Shown one piece after another: positions 29,201 through 34,222 of a stretch of 34,222 nt of DNA (within the stretch, counting starts at the first letter, position 1; each line of letters opens with the position of its first letter). The stretch covers positions 1 through 34,222 of the forward strand of contig DEWM01000121.1 in the NCBI GenBank assembly GCA_002363635.1, given 5' to 3'. A model generated the notes under the pieces. The model saw only the letters and a program-made list of their open reading frames with translations, ran no database searches and was not told the DNA's origin. Origin of the DNA: Caryophanales bacterium UBA3210 (GTDB lineage: Bacteria > Bacillota_I > Bacilli_A > RFN20 > CAG-449). The position numbers were made by a program, and so were the translations under genes.

Positions 29201-32200
29201 TTAAATAAGCCTAATGAGTCATCAGTTGTTGATGTACCATAATAATTAGAATTAAAGCCACCTTTATTTTGATATAATTCACCTTCAACACCACTTGCAG
29301 AAACTACATAGTTCTTAGAAGTATCTAAAGTACCTTCTGAACCATTGTAGTAATATTCTTCATAAGCAGTATTAGCAAGGTTTCTAGTTAATTGATAAGC
29401 TTTATCAACATAAATGCTTGGATAATTAACTTCTGTCTTAAATGTATTAAAAACAATCTTGATATATGAAGGGTTAGTAAATGCACTCTTATCAAAATAT
29501 GCAAATCCAGTTGCACTATCAATTTGAGTTTTAATAGTAGATGTATTTAATTTTTCATTTGAAGAATTATAAACATCAATTTCAAATAAATTTAAATCAG
29601 CAGTAATTGAAGAAATATCAATATAGAAATAATTGTTGTTTAATTTTAAATAGCCTGATGAAATAGCTTCACTAATTGTGCCAACACTAGTAATTGGTAA
29701 AGTAGTTGTATTTGAAGTATCGTTTTCAGAATATGCCATATAAGTATAGTTAGCATCATCACCTACATTAATTGTATTTGTAGTGACAATACTTCTACGA
29801 ATACTATATAAGCTAATACTTTCACCCATTAAGATGATTTCATTAGTTACAGCATCAACAATTTGAGGCTGAATATAATACATTCTTGCACTATTGTTTT
29901 GGAAATAAACTTGTTCGTTAATATTTGTAGAAACGTACATTCCATTTCCAATAGGTTCATATTCAACATATAACTTATTAAAATCAACGTATTGAGTAGA
30001 ATAATTATAATATCTGTAATATAAGAATCCACGAAGTTTATAACCATTAGGGAATATAGCTTTATTATCTAAATAATCTGCTCTTAAATCTTCGCTTAAA
30101 GAGAAATAAGTGACATAGTTTGATGATGTACTAATAGAAGTAAGATCACCATCTAATACACCTTCATCTTTTGATGTAACTGTATATTTTTCATATACAC
30201 TAGTAGAACCATTAATACTAATGTTTCCACTTTGTAATGAATCGTCTTGAGGAGAATTTTCATTTATATTATCTCCATCGGAAGATAAGGTAAATTCAGT
30301 ATTTTCACTAGCATTTTCAAATACACCAGCATCTCTAAATTCATAACCTTGTCTATTTCCATCAATTTTAACGACACTGAACCAATAACGATAATTAGTA
30401 ATATGACCTTCGCTATCTAGATCAACTTTGAAATATAAATAAACATTGCAATCTTCTAAGAATAAGAATTTATGATCTTCAGATTCAATAAATAAGTTAG
30501 ATCCATCAGTACCGTGTTCTGTACTTGACCAACCTAAGTTAACAACTTCTTTTGTAATAGGATTATAGAAATCTACACTTAAAACTGTTCCTTTTATGAT
30601 TGTAATACCTCTAGCATTTGAATCATCAATTTGGCTAGAAGTAATAAGTTCAAAAGCATATCTTTCTTGAGTTGCTTTTGGTTTATCTTCAATAACAGCG
30701 TTTTCTAAATTAATAAATACTCTTACTTTTCCGTTTTCAGTAGTTTCAGGATAGCCATAAGTATTTGAAGAAGCAGTAACATCTTTTAATCCACCATTTT
30801 CTTCAACAAGAGTATAAACAGAATTGCTAGAAGAAAAATCTAAGTCACCTGATTGATAAACTTTATTATTCCATGCAGATGATAAGCCAGATGTAGGGTT
30901 CTTAACGAAAATAATTTTATTATGTGAAGAAGAAATATCTGCATAATAAATATTTTCATAGCCTTCTAACTTTTTAAATTCTGTTGTAGAATCACCATTT
31001 CCCCATGTATATGCATAGAAATAGTAATTAACTGTATCTCCAGTAGGTTTTGGTAAGATTTCAGATCTATCTCCATAACCTAAGTTATCATTTAAGAAAT
31101 AATATTGATTAGATTTAGTTTCTCCAGAAGGAATTTCTAATTTTAATCTTGAATATAAATTATATCCAACTGCACCATAAGGAATTTCTTCTAATGTAAT
31201 AGCAGCTTTTGGTAAAACATTATCACTAACCTGACCTTCATCTAAAACAATAGTAGGTTTAGTATTATCAAAATAAATTGATTCACTTATATAAATAGTA
31301 TTGTCTGTTCTTAAGTTACTTACTCCATCAATTGAACTCTTAATTACTTCAATATGTTGAGTAGTTTCTGGAATATCAGCATAGTAATAATCAGAAGAAT
31401 ATCTATATAACTGAACATCACTTGAGCCTTTATCACTTGAATAATGAACGTAATAATAATTACCGCTGATATCACCTAAAACTGTTGTATCTAAATAGAT
31501 TCTAGTTTTTGCATTATCTTCTAAATAATTTTGTAAATTATCTTCAGAAACAAATGGTGTAGGATATTTAGTAATTGCAGCAGAAGCACCTTGAGCAAAC
31601 TTAATGTACATAGGAGTACCATAAGTTAAATCAAATGTATAAGTGAACTTAGTAGAACTATATTTAGTCATTAAATTAAATGGTTCTGTTCCATCTTCAC
31701 TTAAAGTTGTTGGATTACTCTTTCCATCATAATATAAAGTTTCTTTTGAAGTATCGTAAACTGAATACGCTAAAATGAATGCTGCATCCCAGTTATTTGG
31801 GTTATTAAAGGTAACAGTAATACTTTCGTTACCTGGATTACCATCAATATGTTTTGAAACCTGATTTAAGTAATAAACCTTTTCTGCGTTGATATTTAAT
31901 TTAGTAACCTTAGTTTGTAAATCTTCATTACTTGATGAATAGTAATGAGTTGATTGATAAATTCTATTAGGTGAGAATGAAATATCAAATGTAGAAGAAT
32001 CTTTGTTGTAGTAAGCATTTGTCCAACCTAAATCAAATGTCGCGATATTTGTTGTAGGACCAACTGTTCCATCAATATCGCCTCCAACAACATAATCATG
32101 AGTTTTTTGAACTGCTGTTAAATCAGAAGGATATGCTCCACCTAATGATAATAAATATTTATATTCTTCATTAGTTGTTTGAGATTTATTTAATGATAAT

Positions 32201-33540
32201 GGAACTGAATGTTTAGTACCTCCATCTGTATATTGGAGTTCATATGTATATTCAGTATATGAAATATCATATTTTTTACTATCTGCAGTACTGAATGAAG
32301 ATTCTTTAAGTTTAACTTCATATTTTGTATATGCTTTAAAGTTAACAGGATAATCTTTATCAGTATTATTTACGTTGTCGTGAATAGTAAATAAAGTGAT
32401 ATCTTCTTTAGGAATAAATGTTGTGACATAAGTGTCAATTGAACCTAAATAAGTAAAGTGACCTTGTGAACCAGTTGCCCCTTTAAATGAGAATTGGTTC
32501 ATAAAGATTTTACTTGTTGAATAAGAGAAACCTGTACCATTTGCAATGTGAGATTCATCTTCGTAAACTACATCAATAGTATGACCTGCACCTAAAGTAT
32601 ATGAACTGATACCTTTAGAAATAGTAATGTCATTTGTACCAGAGTCATTAGTAAATGCACCTGGTTCGATATATAACTTATCAGGATATGTGTAATAAGA
32701 TTCGTTTGACTTACCAAATGTTAAAGCTGTATGAGTAATAGCTTCTGAATCTGTAAAGACAACTTCGTGGCCGACTGATTTAAATTCAATTGTACCATTA
32801 GAACCATCTACATCTACTTTGTAAGTAAGAAGATCGTTCTTAGAATAGTAGAATGTCTTATCTTCAGAAAGAACTAACATATCATAAGGGTCTTCGACAC
32901 TTGTATCTTGTTCATCTGACCAAATACCAATTTCAGGAATTGATTGGTAATTAGTTAAATGTAATTTGTAATAATAATTTGTCGCGCCTAAGACAGTAAC
33001 TTTCTTTAAGCCTGTCATCTTACTAAAGGAACCAGAATAAACGTGACGTAATGTGTCAGGTAAGATGATATATTTAACAGATTGATTACCTGCAATACCA
33101 TTTGAACCCATTGTATCTGCAGAAGAATAATAACCTGCAAGAACATCAATTACTGGTAATTCTTCTTTGTTGTCCTCATTATATTTAATTTTGTTAATTG
33201 TTACTTCTGGATAAGAAGGAATATAAACAGTTTCATTAAATGCTTCATATTTTGCAACTGCTAAACCTTCTACTGAATTTTGTAATGCTTCAGGGACTTG
33301 ATCTAATGGATAATAATCGTATCCGCCTTCTGACGAGACGTTAGGAATTGCTGCATAGAATTCAAAGTCATCTTCTGATGGATTAAATTGTTCAGTAACA
33401 ATAGGCTGAGAAGTAGATGCACCTGTCCAAATTGCAAATGTAAGGAAGACAGAAGCTACAACAGATGATAAAGCTAAAATTACCGCTAAAAAGACTGGTA
33501 ATAAATTAGATTTCAAAAAGAAATTTTTAATTTTATTCAT
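14212..33540 (-). CDS. Giant exported mosaic surface protein (6442 residues)
   Basis: The start ATG 33540 has a strong AAGGAGG site (33546-33553). Residues 10-40 form one hydrophobic segment ending near AIWTGAS, a signal peptide or membrane anchor. Visible parts in order: a short BspA-like leucine-rich stretch (about 145-180); at least seven divergent modules resembling starch/carbohydrate-binding domains (near nt 31275-31503, 30830-31035, 28100-28378, 27790-28030, 19100-19380, 15115-15380, 14815-15035), plus LVGDLNNW-type domains near 28580-28790 and 14440-14680; a Tyr-rich repeat region (about 2670-3650); InlB/Listeria-Bacteroides-type repeats (about 3670-4150); an MBG-like domain (about 4410-4485); and GLUG repeats (about 4915-5175). 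I see about eleven Cys, no LPxTG, no S-layer or LysM motif, and the chain ends in RILSVND. Anchoring may be by the N-terminal helix. A role in adhesion or glycan binding is inferred from the modules. Confidence 0.85.
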   Translation of the reverse strand: MNKIKNFFLKSNLLPVFLAVILALSSVVASVFLTFAIWTGASTSQPIVTEQFNPSEDDFEFYAAIPNVSSEGGYDYYPLDQVPEALQNSVEGLAVAKYEAFNETVYIPSYPEVTINKIKYNEDNKEELPVIDVLAGYYSSADTMGSNGIAGNQSVKYIILPDTLRHVYSGSFSKMTGLKKVTVLGATNYYYKLHLTNYQSIPEIGIWSDEQDTSVEDPYDMLVLSEDKTFYYSKNDLLTYKVDVDGSNGTIEFKSVGHEVVFTDSEAITHTALTFGKSNESYYTYPDKLYIEPGAFTNDSGTNDITISKGISSYTLGAGHTIDVVYEDESHIANGTGFSYSTSKIFMNQFSFKGATGSQGHFTYLGSIDTYVTTFIPKEDITLFTIHDNVNNTDKDYPVNFKAYTKYEVKLKESSFSTADSKKYDISYTEYTYELQYTDGGTKHSVPLSLNKSQTTNEEYKYLLSLGGAYPSDLTAVQKTHDYVVGGDIDGTVGPTTNIATFDLGWTNAYYNKDSSTFDISFSPNRIYQSTHYYSSSNEDLQTKVTKLNINAEKVYYLNQVSKHIDGNPGNESITVTFNNPNNWDAAFILAYSVYDTSKETLYYDGKSNPTTLSEDGTEPFNLMTKYSSTKFTYTFDLTYGTPMYIKFAQGASAAITKYPTPFVSEDNLQNYLEDNAKTRIYLDTTVLGDISGNYYYVHYSSDKGSSDVQLYRYSSDYYYADIPETTQHIEVIKSSIDGVSNLRTDNTIYISESIYFDNTKPTIVLDEGQVSDNVLPKAAITLEEIPYGAVGYNLYSRLKLEIPSGETKSNQYYFLNDNLGYGDRSEILPKPTGDTVNYYFYAYTWGNGDSTTEFKKLEGYENIYYADISSSHNKIIFVKNPTSGLSSAWNNKVYQSGDLDFSSSNSVYTLVEENGGLKDVTASSNTYGYPETTENGKVRVFINLENAVIEDKPKATQERYAFELITSSQIDDSNARGITIIKGTVLSVDFYNPITKEVVNLGWSSTEHGTDGSNLFIESEDHKFLFLEDCNVYLYFKVDLDSEGHITNYRYWFSVVKIDGNRQGYEFRDAGVFENASENTEFTLSSDGDNINENSPQDDSLQSGNISINGSTSVYEKYTVTSKDEGVLDGDLTSISTSSNYVTYFSLSEDLRADYLDNKAIFPNGYKLRGFLYYRYYNYSTQYVDFNKLYVEYEPIGNGMYVSTNINEQVYFQNNSARMYYIQPQIVDAVTNEIILMGESISLYSIRRSIVTTNTINVGDDANYTYMAYSENDTSNTTTLPITSVGTISEAISSGYLKLNNNYFYIDISSITADLNLFEIDVYNSSNEKLNTSTIKTQIDSATGFAYFDKSAFTNPSYIKIVFNTFKTEVNYPSIYVDKAYQLTRNLANTAYEEYYYNGSEGTLDTSKNYVVSASGVEGELYQNKGGFNSNYYGTSTTDDSLGLFKFDGQSAFAIFTPNKTNAYSQVTYEIYDETDSKIGELAYDPEASLENKYQTFQGTILNSGDNTSYFYIKSTGSNPEVVGVFIVNNDGSFHFAKGTEYEVLRSFFTERGNTYFNREETSVPVSNESYATLKNSTVSESNNYEYYLVGDLNNWRINDEYAINYDGGNGGDNDASSWHYYTIKGVYLKAGESFSVSNGTDYFAFDKGTFSNVEGYDDVYDFNSSLLTIDPLRKGETLGSKVTISTSGYYDLAVRYAKTPSNGTTYYNYYLGIKESNEGKSSIKIYFQNDVNWKNVYIHGWNEQTGAFAFDENGNGAKMSLTAKSVDGSKNWYVYNYEYRYADNIPTKVYFSTTDNTDFNRTIDIDFEITTDVAQSGSMFFTSSSVNGQVATNVSRTLYLDVSEMSKTDYRFIGYFTSTSDASASEYIPFEEASTSRNVYKLTLEKAYDQFQIVVLSNTSPTYTNAKSSDYVIYCSDVITISNLYDGYSIVGGENKVLEYTPRISSTYLTIDSTIDLSKGYRIILFNESNQQIQFESPTTLKSGRTLSFINPNPLVFNMIRIILGSGNDVKQTDTRIINNVNNYNVSFNGGISVSIASTYNEYNSYIYNASTPFLYYVRTSLNWSNNAYGLLFDEENDTFYADGINLIAGNGVRLYRYDGTPYTIQTTDKTFSYDINDSTSLIVNATGLYTVTTKVTSNTREVNLRMYTTQSYIISNDLSYNVATVEVYKGNNILSSNAMVKGKNANTYHYDMYLEDGYTLKFYLPGINQVKKVYTVDVDTAGVYRISFAANGGMTQSVSNPMFNDTFFTKWTDEYVKISGRKATKIVFSPGAIFNGAYIQNTGVETEDIIDGEAYPINITQQNNVYYMGVGERMMLSYSPLAWTRNSIEAQESQVSVYSALITTNKFNQKVSIFDKNFIKVAETVIVYPGSYYLYYCQEPIYKTSSSEDLVNVMAERIQGDTKYHLVIGDKEYENFDNAYNGLYIEYTLNGTASVSTEIDLKENPIYVKDNNGNIASKVDSITLYDYQVVDVNKAVANTDTIIYDYSNFKNYTNDNPEFAIYLTNTQVSGSNLLDSTLFEDGEFVSMNAVQNHYEVKLTDSQLTYKYYILYRMKSGTTKPSFDTAWNSTTEMTLANGKYVKVTNMDGNVIQEDHKYHYYVFENGDYKAVYLETFNADTVYYDLKIKSTSLLPSGVFRVNYSVDTRRRTDDRYFVFTYLTFTTVPAGYVTVYYYQDDVYDPSEDYYAAEVFVDTGAIDHFEDGTQYFEITEATSFSPNEIYYVRNERNIYDQTRVKAFEDGKTYYTIREATEYKPNTDYYYYKFSEVVINGFKDGVQYYEYKPADASTYSVTTKYYVLDSYGEYIEANPQPKIFDDNVTYYVMTSTNTFIEGKTYYTFDRDASQYVLYENLELKDDLSTASRTSSSSHYKKDASYYYFNTETNTYDPISSSSLRLKENTYYILDGNEVNNSSTFNVNKKYYEETSANSGVYQNANVHVGNNYTLNSDKKISYVGEKDTASIYYYEDNNSFKAINKADLVVKDGYYYLDSPITSINLGEEPKAVYYILGNNNSYISTNTLKLKDSTYYSYTPTQYGEITNSKQYDDIVNNSDTATKAIYSDEGNTLISSNEPIVGTTSDGQNYYKGYEYTTKPGTEYSEQKMITTSLTYNELVAFFNSADRASRYYDYSYYFDEATVTVQTSSGARVYDLYYREKGSWNWTKCDTSTSYNRDASNFDTRYEYGYGYSSWWGGVNATTITSSNGDNVTFKVKMYQFAYDYYNDINPQAVNGYAVVENEKYDSSKLYYIKEGNTYTKVDSVNFTKTYYYESKGSKFTEYTTYQQLLNATEQLYRQDEGAENLTPIYNGEPIDLDTTYYQVTPFASNSTYDESKKYLEQSTTNYYSTLTESQISYSRDYYYEFNNEEGNVYSTKNTYYSLVDNNYVKQDIVNFDKTYYAFTSAGTYYDPTKTYYTYNQESGVYVKVDNVEFAESYYYDFTNIESGSKYDSSMSYFEKVDESYILSENPFKDTQAFTSGLYYVDETYNGSIDGYIPGKEYVVSSSLENGLVKTYDVVDLKANEKLNGYYTLEDVTNEGYKKGHIYYAVDSLLSKANDLTEGKFNTDRYFEIVNTYTSSDSYDSSLDYYTTDNNGESIYRANIVLDDVYYNISNERATEYDSSKSYVSYRLNDISRKIVDEETYKQSYELVHSSGDTSALYNYGYFGKHIQYVQFEEATTLISYEELGNHAPEGMEFKGWSTTFSVLDRTVDYIDGAAIVLHQEEGTMVLYPVFGPATYDVFMSIGQGYVITDEDGTKLSDIKREIDTTASFKIQVNTGYNASSVNVKLINKEQEDLSSYLSVSNNVYTISASLKEDVYIVVTVDPKEYEVQLSDLYNDNSLDRFDLDQTTITLKYNELYSVPVPQNIKSGYSFVGWYYNNEKMTDSTGKSLVKWTKDINNSNIVFSAKFIDVYTLKITSVDEDANILSVETTMFNAGEKARFSINTALPGYTFRGFSINNETTGDSIKDQLTKHESTSSVTYSFEMPSSNVAIVASYQLDVYTISYNLNGGTVATPNKDSFTIKDESFTLVNPTKEGYKFAGWTGTNISLSKTITIAHGSTGSRNYIATWEADRYTVTYDYSVNDSLQALIDNPNPTSFTISSGTITLKKPTLDNYTFIGWYEDETLKTEVTSISYLDGNVTLYGYFEPTLTTFISFYNVLMDNSPLEKYKPSNIGGDYVYISIFTNKDETNYYIVNDDDGGTDASENSTDGPYTTTSQAYTVTIPKSEYLYVYHAFIKKEDINNIKWKEYINGSDDSFSYIVYNTDKIHLNETRQDNTNDVLNCVIFKGIEGDQQENEKWNEKSEIQYTLTSLAYYASYYDGLDKSQQALSSFSYTQHDLANYTLYNTSDDIYLPDGNGGYFKYMDGYTIPVGNATNAGRYFALLSPVVETLTNENGEEYQLYEDMKVLVLVVFPKEFDMSGVKFESKYFEYDGSEKSLAIEGALPKDVTVDYEYYAQDGTLLNNLPGAPGSYYVKAVFNKNSTDFNLAQPESLEAVMVIYDKNKTYYNNEDLGVNGYFYLMVNDRIEGYLTTNNQNTFYIQDFTLKEGDQVRIQSSNGNNYLLWSNSDIPDNYEFEVKDSGEYSFYLDLSSAKVTVAYDSANKEYSQVFLYVNGKQIVSSQFYKNQSFVATSEIDDQYLSSYVAQGGEKVEIYFYWPGQMPEPIGINSSGRDGEKGNSWKNYETIGLASRTSDLYLKYPGEYKFKLDKFVRENYFECTVEYPLVPVYVECPSTFSTPYVHYWSGANTSMVTWPGTLMVEVPEMAKEGTKTYTANIDFQAEKVIFNHEEGTKRKQTADLDYSFASGMNFYVISDGGEQNDPLVKRLAWLQYIQTKNVYDLAFEIDENSTSDTVVKDVVVTATNGELSYDKTNNRITITKLDQIYDSTTKEFGKVDFKITLIFGNDESYTFLKTYQADGTDLNPILIKDDDDFRNGVYNSELAQEENLYFLQTGASITANISDKPFTSKDLLNDENSVEFKGIYDGANNSITYNSSTLNSETNLAYGLFGIIGKNAEVKNIKLKINYPLAAGGNNGAGDTGKTLFNIGSVASLNYGIIDNVTVTSDTRITFWANEYIGGFVGSNYGTIKNSTSKLEIICHDYSNNLTRVVGGIAGYNAGTISNVYVTNATESDTVTIISSGKDGQVYFGLAAGINAGTLENITYKGTIARTEIEAFSTSPLYGAQVKGTIPMDIDAMWKYDTSSEDKMVVCYVEYYSDNLETYVGNYVYGSFNNYMDNIEIMVFEGTSSLKIGRYETTISMPVIEGDFANKARYGVNIATDTLTTLLSQSGAKLVIIPGGEGDEYTARYETINTITQNVVNTIDVIDKSNELSQGNVIRVYNIKGSTVLGIDSYEIGALVDNEVVIKNVKIYDGAESLIIAKLSSGSEEDRKELIEYTIKEVSSLDLYLYKVEKTDSSGEVSYTYSASWGYDNSKENISIEAQDLVKTSFNDYSIEVYYYDANGELFTKATYLISENDGSFRFRVFKDAVRFEFQVKTDSGVSDILEVSYTEEDYTNKKFIYWFNASTKKATGVFINDDIGGTSSQTIDLISSFSAFNTSKVKVYHYDIDGKLFHVDIYNAKGASKIKFYDKTKKIGIAQYSSKGDIYTVEVPFDSTYVSEGKSLVLINQKDSAIPNINEGTNAFFINRSLVSDETLRIYIEYKDFGDQGAKVLAIQYDDEGNVKAINSFPFNIQVDLTLVEGTTKVEVSRLFDTGNENSFVIDLALSSDKTSVKIDYEGNIEFVDSSYKPSVAKVDVINQNPDWASTSEVTYDTKVIYYNASTQEFTSKIYETAEKMQIDIFLGTAFIKLSLVNHETDEEVYNFQVPSIDVNKKLYLIKTADGRASAEWSNTPSTIVYSQIPVVFDYANYTGFKVDYYNSKGILSTTYLYDSNPDVFEYIEDTSRMVVTASSVDADNPTYVFEVTKFSLSKSLHFGISNGIPNLTWGDNAYVESLYRATVENNILWWFDNGALTKVYTYDETNRLMTIDTYDSNDIIYIKIYQGAHHIALSRLVNDKEETVKTVVATINKDYILRLSSPAQGYVSTSWVPDSSKETTSYIYLDVNSMWKQEEGKSYKYYVYYKGANGGGWEEMKYHAHSSSSTNARYRASWDTIVGVTPTFINFAMFESDVTVLSKDTALYMTDQISTTSLDISVNNVYKLESSAKGKFLDKVYVEFNRVYLYIANELYWPSYYVKAYATGSEENAQIVSMSFSDDYTSYYADIYSDLTANIIFASSFDASTPYTLTTGVQNGYTTEEPLFALSSLSTKGEEANVVHGSWHSLDISDIKKDNSEYDWYLVGSFQIPSWSVNDAVGMNLIGHGKYESSVEGEGTLPTNIYMGYINAVSNLEFKVLRGKTWDNSVGSYGPDEDHDKGFATDSTTYAYPAQFDGNNFSMSQGKYIIIVECTDFTETEKAKHSNEVVQMNENYLAPKYVFVRILSVND
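18020..18800 (-). repeat. GLUG-type repeats in the giant protein
   Basis: Four units of the form G-x-(F/I)-x-G-x-N-x-G-x-I-x-N are readable: GLFGIIGKNAEVKNIKL, GGFVGSNYGTIKNSTS, GGIAGYNAGTISNVYV and GLAAGINAGTLENITY, preceded by the usual KGIYDGANNSITYN lead-in. GLUG repeats occur in IgA peptidases and other large surface proteins and are predicted to form a beta-helix-like stalk. Confidence 0.8.
21100..22520 (-). repeat. InlB-type (Listeria-Bacteroides) repeats in the giant protein
   Basis: Several ubiquitin-like beta-grasp repeats end in the hallmark G-Y/M-x-F-x-G-W: GMEFKGWS, GYSFVGWYY, GYTFRGF, GYKFAGWTG and NYTFIGWYED, each preceded by a strand such as YTISYNLNGGT or YTVTYDY. These repeats are common in adhesins of low-G+C Gram-positive bacteria. 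Confidence 0.85.
22590..25530 (-). repeat. Tyr-rich repeat region of the giant protein
   Basis: About 980 residues in which a degenerate unit of about 34-41 residues recurs: Y-D-x-(S/T)-K-x-Y-Y, then about 6 variable residues, Y-V-K-V-D-x-V-x-F, 3-4 residues and Y-Y-Y. The clearest copies lie at about 23100-23835. In one 198-residue stretch I counted 36 Tyr (18%). A sister form, F-x-D-G-x-x-Y-Y followed by Y-x-x-x-x-x-Y-Y-Y, dominates 25000-25500. I do not recognise it as a named domain. Confidence 0.7.
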
Positions 33541-33554
33541 GCTTGTCCTCCTTT

Positions 33555-34222
33555 CTACATTTTTGTCCAATCCCATGGGAGATTGGAATCTTCATCGAAA
33601 ATTAATGGATCTTCTTCACCAAATTCAGAAGTTGTTCCATTAGAACCATCAGTAGTATATCTAATGATGATATTGATTTTATTTGTTAAGCATAAATCCC
33701 CTTCGATTAATTCATCAGGTAAAGAATAATATGCTTCAAATAACATTGTATAATTTGTGTTAACATCGAGGTCTTTGAGTTGGAATTTCATAACCTCTAC
33801 ACCATCTTCAGTTGTAAGGATTGGTGTAATACGATACATGTCTAAATGTTTATAGTTAAATGCTTCTTCTGCAGTTAGAGTAAATGTACCGCTAGATTCT
33901 TCCATACGAAGTAATGAGAATCTAGATTTATTTTCATAGAAAAATTGATCTAAAGTCTTTTTGTTTTTATTTCCATTACCTGGAGTTCTAGTTGTTAAAA
34001 TATTTAAATCTTCATCTTCTAAGCCTTCTTTATCTTTTTCTACGTTTTTAATTAAGTAGAAACGGAATGTGAAAGCATCTTTTTGTGATAAGTTCTTTGG
34101 TTTATTAAAGATATCGTAATACTGAATATGCATTCTAAATGTTGCATCTTTTTTAGTTAATGTCTTAGAACCAACCGCTAAAGGCATTTGTCTATATGCA
34201 ACGGTTGCAGGATATTCAATGT
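33555..34222 (-). CDS. Unknown protein upstream of the giant gene (5' end outside the window)
   Basis: The frame is open to the right edge of the window, so only the last 221 codons are seen, beginning IEYPATVAYRQMPLAVG. I do not recognise the family. The visible part has no membrane segment, is rich in beta-type stretches (ATFRMHIQYYDIF, AFTFRFYLIKN, YTMLFEAYY, INIIIRYTTDG), and ends in an acidic tail with WDW. Such a beta-rich, Cys-poor chain suits an exported or surface protein. It ends with TAG 14 nt before the ATG of the giant gene, whose ribosome binding site lies in the gap, so the two are co-transcribed and likely act together. A signal peptide, if any, would be outside the window. 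The internal ATG at 34187 has no clear ribosome binding site and the frame continues above it. Confidence 0.72.
   Translation of the reverse strand, partial: IEYPATVAYRQMPLAVGSKTLTKKDATFRMHIQYYDIFNKPKNLSQKDAFTFRFYLIKNVEKDKEGLEDEDLNILTTRTPGNGNKNKKTLDQFFYENKSRFSLLRMEESSGTFTLTAEEAFNYKHLDMYRITPILTTEDGVEVMKFQLKDLDVNTNYTMLFEAYYSLPDELIEGDLCLTNKINIIIRYTTDGSNGTTSEFGEEDPLIFDEDSNLPWDWTKM

Noticed and set aside
14212..33540. Many open frames of 60-107 codons on both strands inside the giant gene
   Set aside because: They lack ribosome binding sites and recognisable proteins, and mirror the repetitive codon content of the large frame.

Overview
The window is A+T-rich bacterial DNA with strong Shine-Dalgarno sites, intrinsic terminators, a CCA-encoding tRNA gene and Bacilli-like proteins. 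It most likely comes from a low-G+C Firmicute. An uncultured gut lineage of the Erysipelotrichales/RF39 type fits the gene mix, but that placement is inference. Of 15 stop codons seen, 11 are TAA, four are TAG and none is TGA; Trp is read from TGG.

Layout. Positions 1-2733 (+) hold the end of a CsoR-type copper repressor and the copper exporter CopA. The copA gene carries a well-placed internal ribosome binding site that could also produce a free CopZ-like chaperone. A two-way terminator separates it from a compact minus-strand operon at 2794-7584: carboxy(nor)spermidine synthase, carboxy(nor)spermidine decarboxylase, aspartate kinase and aspartate-semialdehyde dehydrogenase. Together these make aspartate semialdehyde and use it to build spermidine or norspermidine. 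The operon has a leader of about 330 nt with a long-range closing stem, several hairpins and a terminator just before the first gene, so it looks like an attenuator or riboswitch of a class I do not recognise. A DegV-family gene is divergent from it.

Positions 9194-13667 (all minus) form an accessory stretch: a tandem pair of YgjV-like membrane proteins (one intact, one broken by a single TAG), a GNAT acetyltransferase, a CPBP membrane protease, an unknown two-helix membrane protein, and a Fic-family protein whose catalytic His position is Gln and whose promoter carries a large inverted repeat. A tRNA-Thr(UGU) follows at 13909-13985.

Positions 14212-33540 are one gene for a 6442-residue exported protein. 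It is a mosaic of an N-terminal membrane/signal segment, scattered carbohydrate-binding-like modules, a roughly 1000-residue Tyr-rich repeat region, InlB-type repeats, an MBG-like domain and GLUG repeats, with no sortase motif. An incomplete gene 14 nt upstream is in the same operon. This giant surface protein and the polyamine leader RNA are the most interesting parts of the window.
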